55,667 bases of DNA from the NCBI GenBank assembly GCA_016187835.1, contig JACPIY010000018.1, forward strand, positions 1 through 55,667. The letters run 5' to 3'. Both the position numbers and the translations under genes were made by a program. The DNA comes from Deltaproteobacteria bacterium (GTDB taxonomy: Bacteria > Desulfobacterota_D > UBA1144 > Nemesobacterales > CSP1-2). Positions 33,363 through 41,640 of this stretch are shown piece after piece (position 1 is the first letter of the stretch; each line of letters starts with the position of its first letter). Below the pieces are notes generated by a model. That model was not told where the DNA came from. It worked only from the letters and a program-made list of their open reading frames with translations, and made no database searches.

Positions 33363-34664
33363 TCAGACCTCCTTTGAGATTAGATTTATTACTCTCCTCT
33401 TCCCACTCAGCAAATCATTCATCAACCCCTTCTTTACCCTTTCCAGCTTCTCTTTTTTCTTTCTTAACAATTCCACCCTATTATCCACCGTGCTAAGAAT
33501 TTCAGCTATTTTTTTCTGTTCAGCAAGGGGAGGGAGAGGGAGTTTAAATTGTTCAAATAATGATTTCTTTATTATTGGTACGGCGGCAACGCCTGATGAT
33601 AATTTCAGAAATTCATTTCTGAGAGTAATTGCATAATAAGCATAATGAGGATTTATTTTGTCACTGCATATGATTGCATTGATTTGTTGATTTGTAATGC
33701 TTTCAGTATATGTTATGGCTGTTTTTCCGATCGTCGCTCCTATACAAACGACTAAAACAGTGTCTTTAGGTAAAACGTATCCAATTTGTTGAGTGCCTTC
33801 TTGTGTAACAAACCTTTGTGTTTTGTATACATATTTCGTTTCTTGAATATCAACTGGAGTTATAAAGGGAATTCCTCCATTCCAGTACATTTTATTATTT
33901 GTTGATGGTGTCTTACCTGTGAGAACCTCTCCTATATTTTTTACTTTTACCACCTCCCATTCCTGCGGTACCCTTCCTATGGTTCGACCAAGCTCACCAC
34001 AGGTCTCGGTATCCTTAAACTCCTTATGCCCTATGCCTCTCGTTAGAAGCTCCTGCATTAAACCCTTCTTCAGTCTCTGGGTCTTTTCTATAGCTTCATC
34101 AACCTTTTCAATGGCTTCATCTACGGTGGAAAGAATCTCTGCGATTTTCTTCTGTTCGGGAATAGGAAGGAGGGGGAGGTACACGTTTTTAATTGTTGAT
34201 TTTGAAACTTCCTTGAAGGTGCTTCCTGCTCCCAATTGCTCTAAATAGGGTTTCAATAGTTGAAAGTAATAAGCATAGAACAAAGAATAAACTTTATTTT
34301 TACCTTTCGGAATTAAAGCCGTCATTCCTTTATTTATCGTTACTGGTTTTGCATTTATTGCAGTAAACCCTATGGTTGCTCTTGAGGTCAATAAAATGGT
34401 GTCATTTTGCAAAATACTCAAGGAGCATTCCTTTACAGCTTTATCTGTTATTCTCTTTTCAGTTTCATCTAAATAAATATTCCCATTAAGCTGTGTTATA
34501 TCAGTAGGAGTTACCCAGAGTATTTCACCATTCCAATATTCTTTGTTTGAAGTTGATGGAGTAGTACCGCCATATACATCAAAAACTTTATTTATTCTTC
34601 CGACTTCCCACTCCTTCGGTAGCCTTCCTGTCTCTGTTTGTTTGAATTCTTGGTGTTTTACCAT
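33363..34664 (-). CDS. hsdS: Type I restriction specificity subunit
   Basis: The 433-residue protein has two target-recognition domains: the first begins GRLPKEWEVGRINKVF (about residues 13-28), the second GRVPQEWEVVKVKNIG (about residues 231-246). Each is followed by a conserved helix (LPIPEQKKIAEILSTVDEAI and LPPLAEQKKIAEILSTVDNR) that binds HsdM. Both domains start in the same pattern, so the recognised DNA is bipartite. The second domain carries an eight-residue insertion, CGELGRTI, at its beginning, encoded by a dispersed-repeat fragment (33979-34003). The gene is 523 bases from the transposase array and runs straight into hicB. Confidence 0.9.
   Translation of the reverse strand: MVKHQEFKQTETGRLPKEWEVGRINKVFDVYGGTTPSTSNKEYWNGEILWVTPTDITQLNGNIYLDETEKRITDKAVKECSLSILQNDTILLTSRATIGFTAINAKPVTINKGMTALIPKGKNKVYSLFYAYYFQLLKPYLEQLGAGSTFKEVSKSTIKNVYLPLLPIPEQKKIAEILSTVDEAIEKVDEAIEKTQRLKKGLMQELLTRGIGHKEFKDTETCGELGRTIGRVPQEWEVVKVKNIGEVLTGKTPSTNNKMYWNGGIPFITPVDIQETKYVYKTQRFVTQEGTQQIGYVLPKDTVLVVCIGATIGKTAITYTESITNQQINAIICSDKINPHYAYYAITLRNEFLKLSSGVAAVPIIKKSLFEQFKLPLPPLAEQKKIAEILSTVDNRVELLRKKKEKLERVKKGLMNDLLSGKRRVINLISKEV
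33979..34003. repeat. In-frame dispersed-repeat fragment within hsdS
   Basis: GGTTCGACCAAGCTCACCAC matches GTTCGACTAGCTCACGACAG of the repeat at 14386-14481. Aligning the two domain starts of hsdS shows that about 24 bases were added between CCTTCC and the TCTC(G)GT that follow, keeping the frame and adding eight residues. Confidence 0.6.
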
Positions 34665-34704
34665 ATGATTTTTGCCTTTTGCATCATGATGAACGGTTTT
34701 TCAT

Positions 34705-34730
34705 GGGTACGTTCGGGGAACGTACCCTAC
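34705..34730 (-). repeat. REP next to the transposase 3' end, GTAG head on the minus strand
   Basis: GGGTACGTTCGGGGAACGTA followed by CCCTAC folds on GGGTACGTTC/GAACGTACCC. It shares the GTTCGGGGAAC core with units at 32230 and 35312. It flanks the transposase gene on one side, while the six-unit array flanks the other. Confidence 0.7.
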
Positions 34731-34785
34731 ATACTATTTTCAGAACACATCCCACGCATTTTTATTATCCATAATTCACATCAAT

Positions 34786-35265
34786 TCATGGCAATGGATC
34801 AACAATCTTGCTATAGAGATACTCTTCCCAATTTGGTACCATACCCTTTCTTACAGGATTATTGACAATATATTCGGCTATCGTTAGTAGTGATTCTTCT
34901 TTTCTTACAATGTGATCATAAAAATTTTTCTGCCATAATGGCTTAATACCAAATAATTCACTTGCGATCTTCGCCGTATAGCGTTTGAATGCTGAAACCC
35001 AGTCCTGAAGCCTCTTTCGATAATCCTCGGTTAGCGAAAGTAGGATATGTAGATGATCTGGCATAATACAGTAGCAGAATACTTTTATTTCTTTTTTAAT
35101 TCTCCTGAATTCGATTTCATCCGCTATAATTGTGGCAATCTTGTCATTCAAAAAATAAGGTTGTTTATCTGCGGTGCAGATTGTTATGAAATATACAAAT
35201 TCATTACCCTTATAATCAAAATCCGTTAGTCGTAATTTCCCCCTTTGTTTAATCTTATTGTCCAT
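34786..35265 (-). CDS. REP-associated tyrosine transposase (RAYT, Y1_Tnp/TnpA_REP)
   Basis: The 159-residue protein is a HUH single-strand transposase of the IS200/IS605-related RAYT group: the His-hydrophobic-His motif MPDHLHILLSL (His71, His73), the catalytic Tyr132 in EYIVNNPVRKGM, and the start FVYFITICTADKQPYF. RAYTs are usually single-copy, lack their own terminal repeats and instead process dispersed REP hairpins with a GTAG head. Here palindromes with such a head lie on both sides (34705-34730 and 35279-35496) and through the window. It sits between hsdM and hsdS in the same orientation, so it may be transcribed with the restriction genes. Confidence 0.88.
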   Translation of the reverse strand: MDNKIKQRGKLRLTDFDYKGNEFVYFITICTADKQPYFLNDKIATIIADEIEFRRIKKEIKVFCYCIMPDHLHILLSLTEDYRKRLQDWVSAFKRYTAKIASELFGIKPLWQKNFYDHIVRKEESLLTIAEYIVNNPVRKGMVPNWEEYLYSKIVDPLP

Positions 35266-35278
35266 GTTCTACCTAAAT

Positions 35279-35496
35279 GTAGTGCCCGTTCCCTGAACGG
35301 GCATTATTTGTGGTGCGTTCGGGGAACACACCCTACAAATTATATTTATTTACGCAAACGTAGGGCTCGTTCCCTGAACGAGCCTTTATATTTAGGGCTG
35401 ATGATGGCATCAGCCCCTACATTTTCTTGGTGCATTCAGGGAATCCACCCTGCATGTTTTTATACATAAATGTAGCGCCTGTTCCCCGAACGGGCA
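35279..35496. repeat. Array of six REP units in alternating orientation
   Basis: Units are at 35279-35303 (GTAGTGCCCGTTCCCTGAAC), 35312-35336 (GGTGCGTTCGGGGAACACAC), 35360-35384 (GTAGGGCTCGTTCCCTGAAC), 35394-35420 (AGGGCTGATGATGGCATCAG), 35429-35453 (GGTGCATTCAGGGAATCCAC) and 35472-35496 (GTAGCGCCTGTTCCCCGAAC). Heads read GTAG on alternate strands, giving three BIME pairs. One unit head is TGC instead of TAC. They fill the 239 bases between the RAYT start and the hsdM stop. Confidence 0.8.
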
Positions 35497-35504
35497 TTTT
35501 ATAT

Positions 35505-37272
35505 TTACTCCCCCATATACCCAAGCTCTTTTAAATGCCCCTCTAACTTTCCGGTTACCTCTTCAAGCTCCTTTTCTAATAAAGCAAGCTCTTTCCATTC
35601 CTCTGCTAAATCTATCTTTTCGGTCTCCTCTTCGGGAAACACGTAGAGGGTAACGTTCAGGTTGTAGTCGTTTTCTTTTATCTTTTCGATATCAACAACC
35701 TTAGAAAAGCCATCTGCATCGTCGAACTCTATATAAGCTTTGACAATCTTCTCTATTTGTTCATCTCCCAGTTGGTTGAGTTTCCTGACTTCTGGATGTT
35801 GCTGGAATTCTTTGCTCGCATTTATGAATAGGACTTTTTCTGTTCTTTCTTCTGGTTTGTTTTTGTTTAAGATTATCACTGCTCCCGGCGCTCCAGTGTT
35901 ATAGAAGAGTTTTTCGGGAAGAAGGATTATGGCTTCTATTAAATCGGCATTTACTACGCCCGTTCTTATTACCTTTTCCTTACCGCCTCTAAAGAGACAG
36001 CCGTTGTCTATAACTACTCCAACTCTTCCCGTTCTGTCGTCTGCTGAGGCTAACATGTGCTCTATCCATGCCCAGTCCGCAGATTGCTTTGGTGGAAATC
36101 CGAATTTAAATCCCTCCTTCCAGAATTCACCACGTTTCAGAATTTCCTCATCGTATCCATCCTGATTCCAAGGAGGATTGGCTATAACCATATCAAACTT
36201 CTTTATTCGCTCACCTTCTTTGAATTTGGGGTAAAGAAGAGTATCTCCAAGAGTAAGCTGAGCGTTTCTTATATCGTGGATGTATAGATTCATCTTAGCC
36301 AAAGCGAGAGTCTTATGATTGGCTTCTTGACCAAAAAGAAAAAGCTTATCTGCTTCGCTTTTTCCCTGTTCATTTTCAACGTGCTGATATGAACTTATTA
36401 ACATTCCACCGGAACCGCAGGCAGGGTCATAAACGCTTTCTCCAGGCTTTGGATTTAGTATTTCTACAATGAGTCTTATAACCTCTCGCGGAGTGTAAAC
36501 CTCTCCTTCTTTGGCTTTCTGGGGAGCGAAGTATCTTAAAATCCACTCATAGGCGTCTCCGAGAATATCTGGGGAAACATGATGAAGAGGTTTTGCACTA
36601 AAGAGCTCAACAAGCTGTCTCAGAAGCTCTGCGTTTTCTCTGTTTGTGGTGAATTGAACAAAACACATTTTCAAATACATCTTTGAGTTCCGGGTTTTTC
36701 TCTGCCAGGGTTTTCATCGCCTTGGAGAAATTCTCTGGCAATCTTGCAGGTTCTTTTCTTATATTCTCCCAGGAGTGTCCTTCTGGAATATCAAAATCGT
36801 GATATATAGAATTCTTGGCCTCTTCTTTTGCCTCATCCTCACTTAGCCCATCTTCAAGAGCTTCATTGTAGGCTTCATCAAATTCCATCTCCCATTTATC
36901 GCTTATTCTTTTATAGAAGAGAAGAACTAGTATGAAGCTGTAATCAACCCTTGTTCTTATGAGGTCTGCCGCCCCTTTGAGAAGGGTCTCGAGATCCCCC
37001 CTTGTTAATTGATTTTTGTTTATGGATAACCTCTCGGATATTTTTCTCTCTTTGCTTTCAAGCTTGTATATCCTCTTTCGTGCATCCTCAGGGTCAAACT
37101 CGACTTGTATTAATCCTCTCTTTCTTAATTCCGAAAGGAAAACATTAATTTGGTCTTCGCTGTCCTGCATTTTCTCTTTAAGTACTCTGGCTGCATCTTC
37201 AAATCGAAAAGGGGAATCATTAAGAGCTTCCCTAAGAATTTCATATCTTTTCCCAAGCCAGTTAGGTAACAT
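35505..37272 (-). pseudogene. hsdM: Type I restriction methylase subunit, frameshifted
   Basis: Two overlapping frames form one HsdM. The upstream part (37272-36607) has an N-terminal winged-helix-like extension (LPNWLGKRYEILREALNDSP) and the HsdM N-terminal helical domain (LLKGAADLIRTRVDYSFILV). The downstream part (36680-35505) holds the methylase fold with motif I in YDPACGSGGMLISSYQ and motif IV NPPWNQDGYDE, the adenine-N6 signature. The junction, where FENV is followed by FVQFTTNRENAEL in another frame, has a four-A run on the plus strand near 36660. One extra base or two missing bases explain it. The subunit methylates adenine and is needed for restriction by HsdR. No other defect is visible. 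Confidence 0.85.
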
Positions 37273-37395
37273 AAGCTGTCTCCTTGCCGCTCATTATATA
37301 AGTTAATATATGAAATGCTTATATAATAAACAGCAGAAACAAGTCGTCAAGGGTTGATAAAATTTATAACTCAAACGCTCAACCGGTTGAGGAGA

Positions 37396-38286
37396 CTAAA
37401 CTTTAGGGCGATACGGGGATTTCTGATTCTTATTGGATACCTGGTAGATGCCAATTAGGATTAATATGCCTCCAATGATGACGCCAAGGTCTAACTTGTT
37501 TCCTAATTGTATCCAATCAAAGAGTAGTCCGAATACAGGCACTAGCATTGAGGAAAAAGTGGCGGTATTTATATCCAGCCTTTTTATAAGAAAAAACCAG
37601 ATAGTAAAGTTAATTGCTGAGGCAACTACTCCTGTAAACAGGACGATGCTCGTGGATACCAATGTCCACTTGACGTTAAACAGCCCTTCCGTCGGAAGTG
37701 AAATGAGAATAAGACCTGCCGTTCCGATTAACATTTGGAGGCCGTTTACCATGTAATTGTCTTCAGTAACCATACGCTTTTTGACCCAGATGTTTGCGAT
37801 AGCCCATGAAATAGCTCCTATGATGATTAAAAATTCTCCAAACAAAATCCCCATGCTTTGATTTACTAAAGCATCCCATCCAAGGATGCAGAGGATTCCC
37901 ATGCCGCCAATGACGACTCCAACCCATTGTGAACTATTAAGTTTTTCCTTGAGATAAAAGTGAACAAGAAGGCTGGTCCATATCGGCATGGTGTAGAGAA
38001 GAACTGCGGTCTTTCCTGCAGAGACAAATTGCATGCCGTATAACATGAAGCCGAACATGGCGGTGGTTTGAAAGATTCCTACTGCGAGGTAATCAAGCCA
38101 TTTTTCTCCCTTTGGCCAGGGAGTGCCCTTCATGTATATAAGAGGAAGCATAGCCAATCCCCCGACCGCGCATCGCCAGGAGGCAAAAGTGAGTGGCTTC
38201 ATAAATCCCAGGCCGATTTTCATGAGCACCCATGAGTATCCCCAAGTTATAATAACAAAAACGAGTAGAGCTATATTTAATCCCAT
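37396..38286 (-). CDS. EamA-family (DMT superfamily) transporter
   Basis: The 296-residue protein has about ten hydrophobic membrane helices arranged as two EamA repeats (residues about 5-140 and 150-285). It opens with IALLVFVIITWGYSWVLMKI, and typical elements follow: LPLIYMKGTPWP, FMLYGMQFVSAGKTAVLLYT, and a repeat with WAIANIWVKKRM. Members export metabolites such as amino acids or import nucleotide sugars; the substrate is not predictable. It is in the inner membrane. It is separated by 45 bases from the LOG-like gene and may share its transcript. Confidence 0.88.
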   Translation of the reverse strand: MGLNIALLVFVIITWGYSWVLMKIGLGFMKPLTFASWRCAVGGLAMLPLIYMKGTPWPKGEKWLDYLAVGIFQTTAMFGFMLYGMQFVSAGKTAVLLYTMPIWTSLLVHFYLKEKLNSSQWVGVVIGGMGILCILGWDALVNQSMGILFGEFLIIIGAISWAIANIWVKKRMVTEDNYMVNGLQMLIGTAGLILISLPTEGLFNVKWTLVSTSIVLFTGVVASAINFTIWFFLIKRLDINTATFSSMLVPVFGLLFDWIQLGNKLDLGVIIGGILILIGIYQVSNKNQKSPYRPKV

Positions 38287-38331
38287 TTGATTTTCCCTTT
38301 TTCTTAGAATAGGGAGAAAACTTGAGGGAAT

Positions 38332-39084
38332 TTATTCCCCTAGGAGTTTGGACGGTCTTGGTACTTTTCGCCGGGTCAATCCGAACTTTTCCACTGCGTG
38401 TTTTTGTAAATGCGCCATGGCTTCATCCACCGAATCAGTGAGTAATACAAGATTCAGGTCGGAAGTATCAATTGTCCCCTTGCTTGCCATTTTCTCTAAA
38501 AGCTCAATGAGAGATTGGAAGTATTCTTTCCCCATAAGAATAAGAGGGAAGTTGAATATTTTCTTTGTTTGTATGAGAGTTATCGCTTCAAAGAATTCAT
38601 CCATGGTTCCAACCCCTCCGGGAAGTACGACAAATGCGTAAGAGTACTTGAATAATATAACCTTACGAACAAAGAAATAATGAAAAGCCACCCAGCGGTC
38701 GAGGTAGGAATTGGGTTTTTGTTCGCGTGGTAAAACGATATTGCATCCTACCGACATTCCGCCTGCCTCCTTGGCTCCTCTGTTGGCCGCTTCCATAATT
38801 CCCGAACCACCTCCTGTCATAACTGTAAATCCCAATTCGGCAAGGCGGCGTCCTACAATGCGTCCTAGCTCATAGTAAGGGTGTTTTTCCGTAAAACGGG
38901 CTGAGCCAAATACTGTTACACACGGACCGACAAAATGGAGTTTACGAAAGCCCTTTATAAACTCAAACATACTCCGAATGACTATCCAGAGTTCTCTTGT
39001 CCGGGAATGCGGACCTTCAAGTAATACTCGGTCTTCCATATGTGGCGCTACACATTGTTCCAGTTGAGTCTTTTTGCTTGACAA
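38332..39084 (-). CDS. LOG-family Rossmann protein (TIGR00730-like)
   Basis: The 250-residue protein has the lysine-decarboxylase-like LOG motifs: MTGGGSGIMEAANRGAKEAG and VVLPGGVGTMDEFFEAITLI (PGGxGTxxE). LOG enzymes cleave cytokinin riboside monophosphates or related nucleotide 5'-monophosphates at the N-glycosidic bond. This longer form, with an N-terminal extension of about 55 residues, is common in bacteria where the real substrate is unknown. It is not a lysine decarboxylase despite older names. It is followed by the EamA transporter. Confidence 0.88.
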   Translation of the reverse strand: MSSKKTQLEQCVAPHMEDRVLLEGPHSRTRELWIVIRSMFEFIKGFRKLHFVGPCVTVFGSARFTEKHPYYELGRIVGRRLAELGFTVMTGGGSGIMEAANRGAKEAGGMSVGCNIVLPREQKPNSYLDRWVAFHYFFVRKVILFKYSYAFVVLPGGVGTMDEFFEAITLIQTKKIFNFPLILMGKEYFQSLIELLEKMASKGTIDTSDLNLVLLTDSVDEAMAHLQKHAVEKFGLTRRKVPRPSKLLGE

Positions 39085-39258
39085 GCAACTATCAATCCGT
39101 TAGTTTTTTGTGTTTTCTTCGAATCGTTAAGCAATAGTAGCTTAATACTTCAATATTCTTCTGTAAAGAGAGTTTTAAGATATAAGTTAGCCACAACGAT
39201 TTGTCGTTGCAAGGGAAATATTAAAATACAACTAAACCCAATGAGGAGGTAGAGTGCT

Positions 39259-40095
39259 GTGAGAATAGTTGTAATTGTTAGGCAAACCCCCGATACCGAG
39301 GCAAAGATTAAAGTTGCCTCGAGCGGGAACACAATTGACCCTGAAGGGATAAAATGGATTGTGAATCCCTATGATGAATTTGCCATTGAAGAAGCAATAA
39401 GAATCAAAGAGAAGCTTGGAGGGGAGGTTGTCCTCATCACAATGGGGCCTGCAAGGTGTGCCGAAGCTCTGCGCACAGGGCTTGCTATGGGTGCGGATAG
39501 TGCTGTGCACGTAAAGGACGATAGTTTCGCGTTTACAGACCCTTACGCTATCTCCAAGGTTTTAGCCAATGAGATTAAACACATAGGTGAATTCAATCTG
39601 ATTCTTACGGGTAAGAAGATGATTGATGAAGAAACAGGTCAGATAGGCATTCATGTAGCGGAGGATTTGGGGATTCCCCACGTTGCAATAGTTACCAAAT
39701 TAGAAATTAATCCCGATCAAAAAAAGGCTACCTGTCAGAAAGAGATCGAGGGTGGTCAGGTTATTTTAGATGTTCCACTTCCGGCTCTTATTACATGTGA
39801 AAGAGGACTAAACGAGCCGAGATACGCATCGCTCCCCGGCATCATGAAGGCAAAGAAAAAGCCTTTAAAGGAGGTAACCCTTGATAGTATTGATGCTGGA
39901 GCATTGGGTTTGACCAAAGAAGCATTCGGTTTGGGAGGCGCAAGACTTAAGACCGTAGCTTACAGGATTCCTCAGATAGAAAGAAGATTGAAGCTTATTA
40001 AGGGAACGAAGCAAGACATGGTTAAAAACAATGAGATTGTTGAGGCATCTGGTGAGCTTATAAAGCTTCTCAGAGAAGATGCGAAGGTAATTTAA
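39259..40095 (+). CDS. etfB: Electron transfer flavoprotein beta subunit
   Basis: The 278-residue protein matches EtfB: IVVIVRQTPDTEAKIKVASS at the start, NPYDEFAIEEAIRIKEKLGG, the AMP-binding site region LILTGKKMIDEETGQIGIHV, and the recognition-loop region LPALITCERGLNEPRYASLP. The RQTPDTEAKIKV opening is typical of beta subunits that partner many acyl-CoA dehydrogenases in bacteria. The start is GTG 39259, set by GAGGAGGT eight bases before it. A MITE-like insertion lies between it and etfA. It carries electrons from acyl-CoA dehydrogenases such as the one at 8679 to the quinone pool. Confidence 0.93.
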   Translation: MRIVVIVRQTPDTEAKIKVASSGNTIDPEGIKWIVNPYDEFAIEEAIRIKEKLGGEVVLITMGPARCAEALRTGLAMGADSAVHVKDDSFAFTDPYAISKVLANEIKHIGEFNLILTGKKMIDEETGQIGIHVAEDLGIPHVAIVTKLEINPDQKKATCQKEIEGGQVILDVPLPALITCERGLNEPRYASLPGIMKAKKKPLKEVTLDSIDAGALGLTKEAFGLGGARLKTVAYRIPQIERRLKLIKGTKQDMVKNNEIVEASGELIKLLREDAKVI

Positions 40096-40161
40096 TCCTG
40101 GAAGGTATTAGGTGATAGGTTTTAGGTTACAGTTATCAGTCAAAATCCAACACCTAACGAG

Positions 40162-40284
40162 ACTGTCGAAAAAGTATAAGATTTGAAAAAAAACAAATTT
40201 TTCTAAAAATTAAATACTGTATTTATAGATACTTACGTTTGCTATGCTTTATGATTTTTGCCCAAAAAGGACTTTTTCGACAGT
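40162..40284. mobile_element. MITE-like element of 123 bp between etfB and etfA
   Basis: The ends are ACTGTCGAAAAAGT at 40162-40175 and its exact complement ACTTTTTCGACAGT at 40271-40284. The interior is AT-rich and non-coding. CAACACCTAACG before and CAACACCTGACG after the element differ at one base of twelve and look like a decayed direct repeat. No transposase with these ends is present in the window. Confidence 0.65.
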
Positions 40285-40320
40285 TTCAACACCTGACGTA
40301 CTATATGAAGGAGGAGAAAA

Positions 40321-41316
40321 ATGAGTGACGAAATCTGGGTAGTAGCAGACCTTACTATAGATGGCAATGTTAGGAAAGTAACACTTGAGGCTCTTTCTGA
40401 AGCAAGAAGAAAGCTCGCCGGTAAACTGGGAGGGCAGCTTTGCGGCGTTCTTCTTGGCTCCGGAGTTTCGGGACTTGCACCGGAGTTGGGGAAATACGGT
40501 GCAGAAAAGGTTTACGTTATAAATAATAAACTTTTAAAAGATTATACCCCTGAAGGGTATGCCATTGCCCTTTCAGATTTAATAAAGAGACACAATCCAG
40601 CCATTGTAATCACTGGGAATACTTCAGTAGGGCAAGACTTTTTCCCAAGAACCGCCGCTCGCGTGGGAGCCGGTCTCACACTTGATGCAGTTGATCTAGA
40701 TCTTACTGATGATAAAAGACTTAAAGTCCAGCGATACAAGTATTCTGCAAAGTCTATTACTACAGTGGAGTTCCTGGATAATAGGCCCATGATGACGACG
40801 ATAAGACCAAACGTATTTAAGCCTGAAGAGGGCTCAAAGGCTGGAGAGGTAGTAAATGAATCTGTTGACCTAAAGCCTGAGCACATTGTGACCAAGATTG
40901 TAGAGGTGAAAAGGAAGCAATCCGAACGCCCTGAGCTTACAGAAGCCGAGAGGATTGTCTCAGGCGGACGCGGACTGGGAAGCGAAGAGAATTTTAAGTA
41001 TATCTTTGAACTTGCCGATGCGTTTGGTGCTGCCGCGGGCGCATCCCGTGCAGCGGTGGATTCGGGCTATGCTCCCTTCGAGATGCAGGTTGGTCAAACC
41101 GGAAAAGTAGTTTCTCCGGTGCTCTATGTAGCAGTGGCAATCTCGGGTTCAATTCAGCATTTTGCAGGAATGGGTTCGTCTAAAGTGATTGTGGCAATTA
41201 ACAAGGACCCGGAGGCACCTATCTTTCAGAAATGTGATTATGGAATCTGTGGCGACTTATTTGAGGTACTCCCTCCGCTTACAGAGGAAGTTAAGAAACT
41301 TCTTGCACAGCAGTAA
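40321..41316 (+). CDS. etfA: Electron transfer flavoprotein alpha subunit
   Basis: The 331-residue protein has the N-terminal ETF fold and the C-terminal FAD domain: VSGGRGLGSEENFKYIFELA, GAAAGASRAAVDSGYAPFEM, QVGQTGKVVSPVLYVAVAIS, then GSIQHFAGMGSSKVIVAINK with the residues that hold the flavin. It forms the heterodimer with EtfB. GAAGGAGGAG lies before the ATG. The 225-base gap to etfB is unusual for this pair and contains a MITE-like element. A REP hairpin follows the stop by seven bases and probably terminates the transcript. Confidence 0.95.
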   Translation: MSDEIWVVADLTIDGNVRKVTLEALSEARRKLAGKLGGQLCGVLLGSGVSGLAPELGKYGAEKVYVINNKLLKDYTPEGYAIALSDLIKRHNPAIVITGNTSVGQDFFPRTAARVGAGLTLDAVDLDLTDDKRLKVQRYKYSAKSITTVEFLDNRPMMTTIRPNVFKPEEGSKAGEVVNESVDLKPEHIVTKIVEVKRKQSERPELTEAERIVSGGRGLGSEENFKYIFELADAFGAAAGASRAAVDSGYAPFEMQVGQTGKVVSPVLYVAVAISGSIQHFAGMGSSKVIVAINKDPEAPIFQKCDYGICGDLFEVLPPLTEEVKKLLAQQ

Positions 41317-41322
41317 TCTTTC

Positions 41323-41349
41323 GTAGGGGCGTATTGCAATGCGCCCCTC
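41323..41349 (+). repeat. REP hairpin after etfA
   Basis: GTAGGGGCGTATTGCAATGC continues GCCCCTCT and a T-rich run, so it should act as a terminator for etfBA. The core resembles the REP at 27936. Confidence 0.65.
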
Positions 41350-41386
41350 TTTTATTATTTCCTCAAAATTAGAACTGGTTAAAAAT

Positions 41387-41475
41387 ACCGTTCGTCAGCT
41401 TGTCGAAGAACGCCCCTGAACTAGATAAATACTCTGCACCCTTCGACAGGGTGAGCGGAAAACATGTTCCGCTTT
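41387..41475. repeat. TTCGAC/GTCGAA-type dispersed repeat
   Basis: The block contains ACCGTTCGTCAGCTTGTCGA, CCTTCGACAGGGTGAGCGGA and a GCGGAAAACATGTTCCGC hairpin. It shares words with 14386-14481 and 16759-16893. Beyond it, two further hairpins (GGCAACGAG/CTCGTTGCC and CTCACCAGCAAGACTGGTGAG) fill the gap to murI. Confidence 0.55.
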
Positions 41476-41640
41476 TTTCAAAGGTAGGCAACGAGTCCCC
41501 TCGGCTAAGCTCGGGACATGCTTGCTCGTTGCCATCTAGGAGTTTGGCTAAATGTCTGTCAAAACTCACCAGCAAGACTGGTGAGCTACCCTAAATTTTC
41601 AAGTATTGAAAAGCTGTATCGAACGGACGTTAAATTGGTA

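Noticed and set aside
35279-35496. The six-unit palindrome array as a CRISPR
   Set aside because: Units are palindromic and differ in sequence, alternate in orientation, and the spacers are irregular; there is no cas gene.
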